Source of the DNA: Biscogniauxia marginata
Taxonomy: Eukaryota; Ascomycota; Sordariomycetes; Xylariales; Xylariaceae
Length of the DNA stretch: 64,000 bases
Reading direction: 5' to 3'
Assembly: GCA_022695795.1 (NCBI GenBank)
Contig: MU404055.1
Location: forward strand, 434,001 to 498,000
The notes beneath the pieces are model-generated. The model did not search any database, was not told where the DNA came from, and saw only the letters and a list, made by a program, of their open reading frames with translations. Both the position numbers and the translations under genes were made by a program. This document shows positions 12,032-22,516 of this stretch, one piece after another (position 1 is the first letter of the stretch; every line of letters begins with the position of its first letter).

Positions 12032-12851
12032 ATGTTCTGGCAAAGGTTTGCTAGAATTTTTGCGTGGCTGTTACTAGCCAATTATATATCGGCGTTTCCA
12101 TCTAGTTTGGAATACCGAAGTGACAGTGACGATGACGACGAAAAGGTAGTCATCGGCTATAGATCATGCAACAAAGTACGTCTAGATCCCCCCTTGTCAC
12201 TTTCCAGAAGAATATAGATCCCAGTTCTCAAAATGTATTGACACGTGTAAAGATTGAAGCCCAAGCACTGCAAAGATCGGTTTACAGGGACACCAGGTTT
12301 GATCAACCAGCAGCAAGACTCCAGCTTGGGTACGGCCTTTATACGAGTCCCAGCCCGGGAGAGTATAAGGCTGATGGAGACTGGTCCGTATCCCCTATCG
12401 TAGCGCTAAGCTTTTCGATTATATATATCCTCGAGCAGTCGCTAATCTCCACTGTAGGATAGTCGTCTTCTACATGGACAAAGACGTCTTCGAGAGCCTC
12501 CCCAAGATCTGGATCCCGGCGACCTACGGCGGAAACGCGATATGGGAGAGCGAGCAGGCGGTCGCGAACTACATCGCCCAGCACACGGACGTGGACCCGG
12601 AGAACCGGGGCCAGGCTCTCCGCCTCGCCCCCTTCAGCACCGATAAGAACAAGCTGCAGATGTTGATCCCCACCCATTTCGCGAACAACCACGGCGGCCT
12701 GATCACGGCCAAGGCCGCTGAGAAGATCGAGGACCTGCCGGAAAGGGGCCGCGTAAACTACGACGACTGGGACAATGTGAAAGGAGATAGGACTGACCCC
12801 GCAGCTGGCGGGGGTAACAATGGTAGCGACAGCGACAGCGACGACGATTGA
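12032..12851 (+). CDS. Secreted acidic-tailed protein, possibly ADP-ribosyltransferase-like
   Basis: Three exons are inferred: 12032-12175, 12253-12383 and 12458-12851, giving 222 aa. Introns are 77 and 74 nt. The second has a GCTAAT branch site, and joining restores a Trp codon (TG|G) and the run DWIVVFYMDKD. Residues 1-21 form a signal peptide (hydrophobic IFAWLLLANYISAF). An acidic patch (SDSDDDDE) follows. The mature region has GYRS, then an EAQAL helix, then QLGYGLYTSPS. This order resembles the first Arg and the STS-like strand of the R-S-E class of ADP-ribosyltransferases, but no clear catalytic ExE/QxE is visible. After KIWIPATYGGNAIW the protein continues to KLQMLIPTHF, a GRVNYDDWDNVKGD segment and a Gly-rich, then DSDSDSDDD tail. 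It is a secreted protein, possibly an effector or self/non-self protein. Enzymatic function is unproven. Confidence 0.72.
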
Positions 12852-14114
12852 GACTTATCAGCTTGTTTATAGACGTTTATAGGCCGGTTGCTTTTAAACA
12901 TCACCCCCACCTCCCTACCCCTTTTTCTTTTTTTTGTTCCGTACTGTGGCTGAGAATTTTATCTGGGAAAGGGGTTATATGGTTGGCCGGCATCTCCAAT
13001 CTATGATATTATCATTTAGATAGCTTCATGTAACTCGATTTCAATTTGACATTTTGTAACCGCGAGTTTACGAAAGACGACTCTTGTTCGGCCCACTCAA
13101 GTCCCTTAATCCTTTACATACCTACCTACTATTCTTTATAGGTTCGAAAACCACAGAGAACGAACGCTTAAGGACTATTGTTACTATCTATATTATCGCG
13201 GCCCTTTGTGCTCTGGTTTTAAGGGTGACTTCTGACCCATCAGCAGACATAATATTATTTCTCACTGCAAATTGTGACTCGATGATTTGATATGCTCTGT
13301 GCCATCATTGGGGGTGTATATTTGACATACAATCCTGCAAATGAGATATTTACAGCTATATAAACGAATTTCTCGGACAAAGGATAGATAAATATGATGG
13401 GATCAGCTTTTAGGCCTAATTATTAAGCAATCGTAAGGTATATAGTGGAAAACTATGTATCAAAATGATTTCCTATAAGACCCAACATGGACCCTGAGGA
13501 TATATTTAACGACTAAATTGATAATAATCTTTCCTTCTAGGTAGCTATGTGCTAATCTAGCTGATTAAGAGTATAGCACGGAGTGCACTCGAATATATTG
13601 ATTATGCCCAGCCCACCGCCGTTCACTTCTCGGCTGAACCCGAAAGCTGGGAGTCTACGTGGGGAAACCCGCGAGATGAACACGGTCTCAGGTTCTCGTA
13701 TGACTTCTTCCACGGCAATAGCGAGCGTCTCACAATTGCTATAGCTGACTAATCTCTCATAACTACCTACCTTTAATCTTTAGGAGAAGCATATCTTGTA
13801 ATACCTATGACGTTACGATAGGAACCATCGAATTAAGTAGATTGCCAATGCAAAAGCCTGCCAAAGTGCTATCACATTTCGTTCTAACCTAGTACTACGG
13901 TTGATCCGGGTATGGAGCGCCTTTTCGGGACCGAACTTCCCCGACGAACCCCGGAGGCTTAAAAGAACTCTTGGCACACCTGTTCCAGTCTTAAAGTGAA
14001 CTTCCATCCTCGCTCGTGCAACTCGACTCACATCAACCTCGCCTTTGTTCCCGAGCACCTCAAGACGAAGGCAGATCTGGGACCCTAATACATACCTGCG
14101 CCCTCCCCCACGTC
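12852..14114. other. AT-rich intergenic region with an exon-like island
   Basis: The 3' end of the secreted-protein gene is followed by AT-rich DNA. One GC-richer island at 13561-13752 looks like coding sequence and is listed separately. The end of the stretch, about 13900-14114, is the leader and promoter of the DUF6640-like gene. Confidence 0.4.
13561..13752 (+). pseudogene. Exon-like remnant of an unidentified protein gene
   Basis: A reading frame of 63 codons ends in TAA at 13750-13752 and begins right after a TAG, with no ATG. The text is protein-like: IDYAQPTAVHFSAEPESW, then WGNPRDEHGLRFSYDFFHG, then SERLTIAIAD. It is markedly GC-richer than its flanks, with codon use like that of the neighbouring genes. 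A pyrimidine-rich acceptor-like site (CTTCTAG at 13540) and another AG at 13560 lie just upstream, so it could be the last exon of a gene whose 5' part is lost or not recognised. I do not know the family. Confidence 0.35.
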
Positions 14115-14641
14115 ATGTTTGGCCGTGTGCTTCTCACCATCGATGCCCTCGGGCTGCTCTTCGGCGCCCCAATCGCAGACTACGGCCACACGCACATGTT
14201 CAATCCGCGCTGGCCACCTCACGCCAAGTATGTTGTTTTACCCATTTGCCCTTTCCCCTTCCTTCGGTCAAGCACCATTTCACGAAGCATGAACTCCAAG
14301 TTCGTGGCGATGGTCAGGACAGGCACGGAATCCGAATGGATGCTGACTAGGTACGGGACGCCAGGTTCCACAATGGCCAAACCATAACCCTCTCGGTTAT
14401 GCTCGGCCTCGTGACCGCGTTCTACGCATGGCGGAAGCCCGCGACGCCGCTGCTGAAGAGGGAATTCATGCTCATCAGCGCAATCGCCGGCTCCATCTAC
14501 TGGCTGGCCGGCCTGGCGGCTATTCTGTTCCCCGGCACGATGGGGTTGGATCCCGAATTCGGTGGCCCTGGATTCCCGCAGGCTCCGTTGTTCACTGGTC
14601 TTGCCATATGTGGCTTGCTAGGAAGCTGGCTGGAAGCATAG
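14115..14641 (+). CDS. Small DUF6640-like membrane protein
   Basis: Two exons, 14115-14227 and 14365-14641, give 129 aa. The intron of 137 nt has a GTATGT donor, a CTGAC branch site and a CCAG acceptor, and the join yields WPPHAK-FHNGQT. Four hydrophobic segments are visible: residues about 1-22 (RVLLTIDALGLLFGAPIA), 45-60, 73-90 and 110-127. The HMFNPRWPPHAKFHNGQT loop between the first two is the hallmark I associate with the fungal DUF6640 family, small membrane proteins of unknown function that recur next to secondary-metabolism genes. No catalytic residues are known to me. An upstream ATG in another frame gives no family match. The family name is from memory and should be confirmed by profile search. 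The gene structure is well supported. Confidence 0.78.
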
Positions 14642-16471
14642 TTCATGGTTTGCCACTTGGTCAGGAGGTATCAAGGCGAAGCGAATGGAACCCCTTTTTG
14701 GGGGATTGATCGGGAGAAATATACATGCACGATACATCTTGTCCAAGTCATGTCAATCCTGCTTCTATATGTTTTATCCAGGCTCATATGCACTGTAGCC
14801 TTTCTAATTGAAGTAGCCGCAGCAGCATAAGAGTTTGTGGTAGGACCTGACGGAATAGCCCACTACGGTAAAGTTCTCGACGAGGCTGGCTCGCGTATTA
14901 CATGTTTAGTTAAGACATACATGCTTCAGGAGCTATACAGATGGCTCTGCCACAGCCTTTCCTTAACTCTGGTAGCCATTAAACACGTTTCAAGAACAGA
15001 CACTGCCGAGAGGAATACATCAAATTATCAACTTTTTTTGTGCTTAGAAGGTACATCGGTATCCCTGAGTAGCCCATTGAATATGTGGTATTGATAAACG
15101 TATACTTTGTGTTAGATGAGACGAATCCAGACGCCCGCACCTCGGCAGCGTGCACGCGACTCATCGCCGCTTTTCCTCAGCCGGGCTCAGGCGCCGCTCA
15201 CCTTTGCTCACCCTTTGTTCACCTTGGCCTACGCGTTAGCCCCGAGCCGTCGCCAATTGTTGTTTCGGCTACTATAATTTGTCGAGGATGATTGAAGAAA
15301 CCTCATCCCCCGTGCGCCCTTCAGGATCCTCGTCCCGAAGCTCTTCGACAAATCTCTCACACCGGGGTTTGAGACGGCCCGCCCCGCCCCCCCTCACCCG
15401 CACCCCCTCACCCGCACACGAGGGCCGAGCACATGCGCAACGCGGCGTGCTGTCACGGAGGTTGGTAGGCGGGCTGCGGCGCAGCTTGCGAGGGGCGCGC
15501 GGAGATGGACGGAGGGTGGCGGAAGAAGGTTTGAGTAGTCGCTCTCGCCTGTGGGAGGTGGTGCTGCCCCCCTGAGGCTTTTTACGGATCACGGTATGGT
15601 TTTGAAAGTGAGAATGACTCCTTTTTTTCTTCTTACGTTTGTATAACAATATCGATAAATACCCAATTCAAGATTCTTAACAACAACATTCCTATCATGT
15701 TTATTTAGCACCACTATGGCTTTCAAGCGGAGACGTGGTGTACACTTGAACTTTCACGATGATAACTAAATACGAAAGTTACAATTTCTATAAGATACAT
15801 ACCTTCTGAAATTTTTAGTAGGCTCGGAATTGAGTGAGATTAGTACTAGTATGCTTATTAGGATCTTGTAAAAATAATATTTCGCTTGATGTCACGTTGA
15901 AGTTAGCTGTAATTTGCGTAGAGCCCAGCGTTATTCAGCTGACGTGCTTGTGAGGTTGAAACCTCTTAAATATCGTCTCATTAAATGCACTCGAACCATT
16001 ATAAACGCTTTTCATTTCCATTATCTAGCGAATTGTTCAGTAAGGGGATCTGGGGGAGGGAGGGGTGGGGGAATCTTCATATAATGACTGCCTCCCTAAG
16101 TATATAGTAACTTCAAGGAAGCCTGGACCAGAGATTGTCCCAAGTCGGGGGGCGTAGTTTACTGTATATACTTGAGTAGTGGTAATTACCTGTGGCATAA
16201 AGAAGCCCCAAGGAGGCCTAGTAACAACATGATGGAAGGCACAACGTTGTTAAACCTGACAAATATCCTTTAACCATTCAACTCAAATGATGTGTCTGTC
16301 TATCCCCCCAAGTTTCAACTTACGCTGGATAGTTTTCAAATAGCTTTGTTATACATCGAAGATCCTACATGCACGTATATAGTCCTCAGCAGACATCCGC
16401 ATACTTCACCCCCCCCTATTCACCATATCGCATATAACGTCTATCTAGCTATTAGTCTCAACACCTGCAAC
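14642..16471. other. Intergenic region with a GC-rich island
   Basis: About 1.8 kb. The stretch 15120-15575 is strikingly GC- and C-rich (runs such as CCCGCCCCGCCCCCCC near 15379) inside AT-rich surroundings. Frames are open on both strands there, up to 125 codons, but both are Arg/Ser/Pro-rich as expected from composition alone. From 15,600 to 16,450 the sequence is AT-rich and ends in the promoter of the NUDIX-like gene. Confidence 0.4.
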
Positions 16472-17349
16472 ATGTCGGGCCATAGTTCAGACCAGGCGGA
16501 CTATAATCCAGACCATATTCCAGTAAACCCAGACGGCATACCAACGCCATCGAGTCAGAGGAAAGGCGTCACCATAGGCGTTGCGGGAAAGCCATCGATT
16601 GGTGATGGGCTCTTCTTCGTGATCGCCGAGGACGCGCGCGAGTATGACAAGGCATCCCGGGATTACCTGGAAAAAGTGAGGCAAGATCAGTGGTCGGCCG
16701 GTCAGCCGCAGTGCGACTCTATCTTCGTCAACGCCATCATTTTCGACCCCAAGAGGCGAGTGCTACTGGTTCGCCCGCCCTCCGGGAGTGGCTGTCCTGT
16801 CGAGCTCGACAACTTCTGGACGCTACCCGGTGATTGGTGCCACGGTGACAGCACAAGAGTCATGAGTGTCCTCGTCGATACCCTATATGAGAACTTGTGA
16901 GTAGGGGGAACGCAGAACAGCTCAACCTAACTCACCCCCCCTTTTTTTATGTCTTTCATCCCTCTACTCCCCTCTGGAATCCCTCACCTGTCACCCTGCC
17001 TTGGTTCCGCAGCCAACCGTCACGAAAGAGAGAAGCTAATCGCCTCCTACACAGGGACCTGGAGACGGAAAGGGTCTGCACATGCTACTTCACGGAGACG
17101 CGGGTATACCAGGAAGTCGGGGTGCCACGGCCAACGCGGACGCTGGTGCTCTCGTTCATCGTCGAGGTGGCACACCACGTCGTAGACCTGGTCACGGAAA
17201 ATTACGACCATTACATGTGGGCGACGGAGCAGCAGGTGCGTACCGAACGGACCGAGACCGATAATTTTCAGCTCGTGTCAGATACCATGCGCCAATATCT
17301 GCCGCAAGCATTTGCGTGGGTGGACACCTCGCGCAATGAGTCGTCATAG
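16472..17349 (+). CDS. NUDIX-like protein with degenerate Nudix box
   Basis: Two exons, 16472-16896 and 17055-17349, give 239 aa. The 158-nt intron has a GTGAGT donor, a GCTAAT branch site and a CACAG acceptor, and the join gives YENL-DLETERV. The ATG at 16472 follows a CAAC context and starts the first plausible N-terminus; an open frame continues upstream but looks non-coding. The fold pattern fits NUDIX hydrolases: SIFVNAIIFDPKRRVLLVRPP (strands A-B), FWTLPGDW, a helix, then TRTLVLSFIVEV and DHYMWATEQQV near the C-terminus. The Nudix box (G-x5-E-x7-RE-U-x-EE-x-G-U) is eroded: where RE-x2-EE is expected the sequence reads VD-TL-YE, and the conserved Gly is replaced. Metal-dependent pyrophosphatase activity is therefore doubtful. 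It may be a binding protein or a decaying gene. Confidence 0.68.
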
Positions 17350-18365
17350 TTGGAAGTTGGAGGGTGCTGATGTTGGCTGTTTAGTTGATTATTCTGTGTT
17401 TGGAAAGTCTTTTTTCTAAATTATTCCTTCCACTAGCCCTAGTTTCTGTTTATCATGGTTGTCGGGCATATTTTGAAGAGGTTTCTCAGCCCTTCAGATT
17501 TGACCCTTTCTGTATAAGTTTAGCGAGTTTTTTTTTTTTTCAAACTGCGAGAGAGATCTGAGCGAAGTGCCTACCTTACCTTTGTGACCTGTGAATTTCG
17601 AGGTGCTCTTAATAACATGTCCTGATTAGAAAGCTTATTTATCAAAGAGATTTAGGAGATGCCCAGCCGTAAGATGCTAAGGATTTCGCTGTAATAGAGA
17701 GTAATTTCTCTATTAGGCTACGGAGAATGAGTAGTGTGTCAGGGAACTGAGTCCCGGTACCTTTAAGTCGTTGATCTAGGGCATATAAATATGTAGTTTG
17801 ATGAGATTGCTGGTGCCTGTAGTCACCTGCAGATATATTCAAGCTGAAGAGGTGCCAATCTTGTGTATATAAGGGTATGTATAGGGGCGGCAGACCATTA
17901 TAAACATCATCACCAGCATCTATGGTTGTATATAAGAAAGGATATAACGAATATAACCTTATGCGCTTGCGAGGATTAAGGTTAGGTAGGTACCTAGTCT
18001 AGAAGGTGAAAACGGGAGGGTAACTGACAGCTAAAGCGGGGGCCAGTGATCGGCCGATACCGCCACTAAAATGAGGCCTAATGAGGCGTTCTAGAAGCTA
18101 AGCTGTGCTGAGCTCCGGGAGCTCCGAGAGAGCTCCTGGTCCCATTGGAAATCTTACGACTGACGAACCAGCGAACTTACGACCGACAAACAACAACAGC
18201 CAGCGTGTCAATTCACATCTTTTATTGTATTTTACTTTTTCCCTTTCGATTGTGTCAATTGACTAGTTCCTGTCCTCCTCTCTTCTATTTTGCTGTTTTT
18301 CTGTGCTTGAACCCGTTGGGAGGTTTTCAATTGGCTTGGTTAGAAAGAAGAGAAGATCGTAGACC
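17350..18365. promoter_or_regulatory. 3' region of the NUDIX-like gene and promoter of HEM13
   Basis: About 1 kb. A poly-T run lies at 17529-17540. The last 250 bases are pyrimidine-rich (about 18210-18300), typical of a fungal core promoter and leader before the HEM13 ATG at 18366. No gene was recognised. Confidence 0.4.
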
Positions 18366-19625
18366 ATGTCGAGGCGGCAATTGGGTCAATTCATCCTACT
18401 CCGGCCACGGTTGCCGCGAGTTCCGCAGCCGCTGCGACGTACCTACGTAACCAGCGCAAGGGGTAGCAGCTTGCGCTTTGTCAATGCCGTTGCTCTGGCC
18501 GGCGTTGGAGCCGCCTCTGTGTCGGCTGCGGCCTACACGATAGTATGATCTCCCCCGAGTCCCCCGGCCAGGGTCAGGACCGAAATTGACCAACTGGCTC
18601 TCCAGGCTTCCCAGAATCCCACGAAGTTCGATGCCCGCTCTCTTGCCGAGCTCGACGAGCGCACCAAGCGAGAACAGGGTATTAACGAGCAGTCGCCCAT
18701 GCGACTTCGCATGGAGAAGTTTATACGCGAGCAGCAGAAGGAAATTGTCTCTGCACTTGAGAAGGTCGATGGGAAGAAGTTCCGCGCCGATGAGTGGACC
18801 CGTCCGAACGGAGGAGGTGGTCTCTCCTGTGTCTTGCAGGAGGGCAATGTCTTTGAGAAAGCCGGCGTCAACATTAGTGTAGTATATGGCACCTTGCCCA
18901 AGGCGGCTATGCAGAAGATGAGGGCCAATCACAGGACCCTCGACGCCGAAGTTGATCAGCTCGACTTCTACGCGCTGGGGCTGAGCATGGTCTTACACCC
19001 GTCTAATCCTATGGCGCCTACCGTCCATCTGAACTACAGGTACTTCGAGACCATGCGGCCGGATGGCACGTCGCAAGCATGGTGGTTTGGCGGTGGTAGC
19101 GACCTGACGCCGAGCTATCTGTTCGACGAGGACGCTGTCCACTTCCACAAGACGCTGAAGGAAGCTTGTGATAAGCACGACAAAGATTATTACCCGAAGT
19201 TCAAGAAGTGGTGCGATGAGTACTTCTCGAACAAGCACCGCAATGAGTCGAGAGGTATTGGTGGCATCTTCTTCGACGACCTCGACGAGACTGTCGCAGA
19301 CGCCGACAACACCTTTTCCTTTATCCAGGACTGCCTAAAGAGCTTCTTACCGTCCTATTTGCCCATCATTAACAAGCGAAAGAACATGCCATTCACCGAG
19401 AAGGAGAAGGAATGGCAGCAGGTGCGCCGAGGCAGGTACGTCGAGTTCAACTTGGTTCACGATCGCGGAACAGCTTTCGGGCTGAACGTGCCCGGATCGA
19501 GAGTCGAGAGCATTTTAATGAGTCTCCCGTTGACCGCCTCTTGGCGGTACATGTACGAGCCAGAGGCCAAGAGCCGGGAACAGCGCCTTGTCGATATCCT
19601 CAAGGAGCCTAAGGAGTGGGTATAA
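18366..19625 (+). CDS. HEM13: Coproporphyrinogen III oxidase with in-frame TGA
   Basis: This oxygen-dependent enzyme converts coproporphyrinogen III to protoporphyrinogen IX in heme synthesis. The frame opened at the ATG 18366 gives a basic, Arg-rich leader and a hydrophobic segment ([20 protein letters not shown]), as in a mitochondrial targeting region. It then meets TGA at 18546-18548. The same frame continues without interruption to TAA at 19623-19625. The first ATG after the stop is at 18699 and gives 308 aa, close to the 328 aa of cytosolic yeast Hem13. The catalytic domain looks intact: [52 protein letters not shown] and [13 protein letters not shown]. Residues between the TGA and 18699 ([20 protein letters not shown]) also look conserved, so the stop interrupts coding sequence. 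No intron of normal size removes it; the best candidate would be 29 nt and shifts the frame. Options are a base-call error, a real nonsense change with use of 18699, or readthrough. Confidence 0.88.
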
Positions 19626-21001
19626 ATGTCTGATAAATCACCATGAATTTAAGGCTATGTATATATCGGAGAAGAGCCAAGGCGATGGAGGCAGGGGTTG
19701 GAACAAAAAAATATTGCTATTAATAGAGGGGGACACTACTCTTCATGATGTATGTAGTCGATGAGGTAATGGCAAGTTGTTCGCGTCCAACATGTGATGG
19801 GTTCGGTATCAAGGAAGCTTAAATGCCAGTCTGGTGGGCCGACTAGGCCATGGTGCCTTTTTGCGTTTCGTTAAACTACGTCGTTGTTAAACGATATAGC
19901 TCTTGCAGGTGTATTATGGGTTGAAGTGACCAGTGAGCTAAATTTCTAATGTTCTTCTTTAAAACTTGAAAATTATTTCGAGAAGAATTAAGGGTATATT
20001 GGCTTTGAAAAGTTGATAGATTACAGGAATTCCGAGGAACCCTTTATTCTTAATATAGAAGGTCTAAGTAAGTAACAATTTCACATTATTAAATATTTAT
20101 GAAAAAATGATTTATCTTGACTAGCCTAGTAATGTTAAAAGCCATTCTTAATTTAGTTATTTAAAATATTTATCTTTTTAAATAAGTATGTTAATGTTAT
20201 TCACCGAGTACAGGGCATTGAAAATTCAACATCGTAGTGTAGGTCAACATATATGCATCACTCTGTCCTAGACCCCCCATCCCCCGCATAGGTTAGGTAG
20301 TTAGCGGAGCTCTCTCTTAGACAACATCATCTTTACGCCCCGTTTTGCCCTGCTTTGAGATACCCTGCTTCTTCCATCTCTCCCCCTTTCATTCCATATA
20401 GAGAACGCCATCAACATGTCTAAGGGCACAGCACCGCAGCTTGAGGTATCAGGCGACCCCGTGCGCATACTAGTCCAATCAGCGACGCATCTTGTCCCAG
20501 GCAACGACTTTTCTCAAAGATGCTTATTCCTGCTGGATCGCATCTGCCAGTACCACTATCTAGTTCCACGAGTTACATAGGCACAACTCTTGGCCAAGTG
20601 GAGGTCAGCGGGAATGGTGAGCTTCAGTAGTCCTTTTAAACTCCCCAGCCCAGCAATCAGGCAGCCCCATCATTCATTCATTCCAGCCGGATCACTCTGT
20701 CAGTGTATGGTCGCTTCCCCATAGGAGGCCTTTAAAAATAATGATCGGTCTTAATTCAACTTACATGGGACTCTGAAACATGGGGTAATTGTCCTTGATT
20801 TAGGCGAGTATGACATATCAACTATCTCCGAGGAAGAGTCCTAGCAGGTCTACTTGATCAAAATCTTTTTATTCCACTTGTGATTACTAGTCCAGAATGT
20901 AACTAATAGCTAATAAAGCAAATTTATCCTCTCTCATGATTAACATCTCAATGACCAACTCACCAGCACGAAGTACTTGACCGCAACACCATCGAGGACT
21001 A
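19626..21001. other. Intergenic region, partly very AT-rich
   Basis: The 3' side of HEM13 is followed by a very AT-rich patch at about 19,930-20,210. A coding-like fragment at 20416-20580 is listed separately. The final part lies 3' of the P450 pseudogene. Nothing else was recognised. Confidence 0.4.
20416..20580 (+). pseudogene. Short coding-like fragment, unidentified
   Basis: An ATG at 20416 opens a 54-codon frame ending in TAG at 20578-20580, with protein-like text such as VSGDPVRILVQSATHLVPGN. Partly overlapping in another frame, from about 20527, runs IPAGSHLPVPLSSSTSYIGT, which continues with TTLGQVEVSGNGELQ before a stop near 20630. Two successive frames both looking coding suggest a frameshifted remnant, but it may be chance. 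No family is recognised. Confidence 0.22.
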
Positions 21002-22516
21002 CTATTCCGTCACCATGGCAAAAATCTTCTCCGACTTATTGAGGTTGATGGCCCATTTGACGTCCTCAAACCCCCGTCGTGTCTTGATCTCAACTTGAAT
21101 ATCGTGATCCGGCTCCATGACGACGGCAGCAACATTAGTATTGGCAGTGGTTGGAAGCTTCCAGCCACTATTTTCAGGTTTCATGTCAAATCTCGCAATG
21201 AAGACAGCAACGACGGCGAGGATTTCATTGGTCGCAAAGTGCCGGCCAGGACAGAGAGTCTTGCCGCCACCGAACGCGCGGAAGCAGACATCGCGCGGAC
21301 AGTTTTGTTTCTCCTCGGGGAGGAACCTACGGCGATTGAAGTCGGTGACGTCCGGACCCTAGAGGTTGGCATCCTGATGGATGATGCGGCTTGGCATCTG
21401 TAGCATAGCCCCTTTCTTCAGCAGCCATTGGTCGAGGTAGGTATCTTCCATCACCTTGCGTACGGATGTTCCCGTGGAACAGTAGCGAAGGACTTCCTGG
21501 TAGGAGGACAGCAGCAGGGGACAACTCTCCTTGAGGGTAGTGATATCAAGGGTTTTGACGGTAGAGCCGTTGTCAGTAGCTGTTTCGGTGCAGGCATCAA
21601 TCTCTTTCCGGATATCATCGAGGAGGCCCGGATGGGAGTGGAGTAGAAGAAGAGTCCAGAAAGCTGCGGGCGACGTGTTTACCATGATAGCGATTGAACC
21701 TCCAACCTCATAGCGGGCGATATCTTCGAGCGGAACATTATTATCAATCTCTGCTTGATATCGATTTCGAGCTAGAGCCGAAGCCTTTTGTACCCCCCCG
21801 GCTTTGTAATACGCTTCGAAGGCCTTAGCAACCTTCGTTCGAGCCGCAATGGGCTTTCAAGCGGTGATTGAAGGAAGGAAACCGACCAGGATCAACATAA
21901 GACCGCTTTCGAATTCCCTAAACCCGAACAAGTTCAGACCAGAAGCTTAATCGTGAACCCTGGGCTCTGATCCTAGGCACGACTTACCAGAAAGCATCGG
22001 CAATAGCCTTATCATCGTACGGGTTCATCGGACCGTACACAGACCTGGTAGTCGCGATCGTGATGGCATCCCTCAGCCAGGCGTACATGCCGACCGTTCG
22101 AGACTTTCCCTTAGCTGGCTGTAACATATCGAGCGAACTTGGCCTCGATGGGTGGGAATGCGAGGGTCTTGTGCTGCTTTTGCACCGCCAGGATGAGCTC
22201 CGGCTTGGTCACCACATACATCTTCTGGCCCGGGATGGGGATGGTAAAGATGGGGGAGCTCATCTGGTGGCTGGGATAGGGTTAAACACACTTCATCAAG
22301 TGAGCGGGAAGGGATGAGGGCATACCTGAGGTCCACATAGTAGTTGAACTTGCTTCGTGATAGTCCGATCATGTGGCCGACAATGGGAATCGACTGCGGA
22401 GCCAGCGACGGCTCGCGAGGATCGTGGCCGAACATCTTGCGAGTGGCGAAGTAGATTAGAGTGATAACACCGGTCAAAATCAAGAGGAAAGTGGTATTGC
22501 TGGCATCAGAGGACAT
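21002..22516 (-). pseudogene. Cytochrome P450 pseudogene (CYP7/CYP8-like fungal type)
   Basis: Exon-like blocks on the minus strand are 22516-22326, 22270-21988 and 21917-21002, with introns of 55 and 70 nt still showing good splice signals. Visible features are an N-terminal membrane anchor (FLLILTGVITLIYFAT), an I-helix segment ending NTSPAAFW, ExxR in SSYQEVLRY and the heme ligand motif FGGGKTLCPGRHFA. These fit microsomal P450s related to the CYP7/CYP8 type found in fungi. Four lesions are seen. The frame breaks at TAA 22113-22111, where a one-base shift restores coding. Some tens of residues expected between the substrate-recognition region and the MYAWLRDAIT helix appear missing at the same place. 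TGA at 21859-21857 falls where Arg is expected (ITA*KPIAAR). TAG at 21361-21359 falls where Trp or Tyr is expected before GPDVTDFN. The TGA and TAG are each one transition from a sense codon. The gene is not expected to make a functional enzyme. Confidence 0.85.

Noticed and set aside
12176..12207. Earlier acceptor for intron 1 of the secreted-protein gene
   Set aside because: It keeps the frame but leaves a 32-nt intron; the acceptor at 12252 gives a normal 77-nt intron.
15272..15649. Overlapping open frames on both strands in a GC-rich island
   Set aside because: Both are Arg/Ser/Pro-rich, as expected from GC bias; no motif on either strand.
18543..18571. Possible 29-nt intron removing the HEM13 TGA
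   Set aside because: Far shorter than any other intron here, no branch point, and removing 29 bases breaks the frame.
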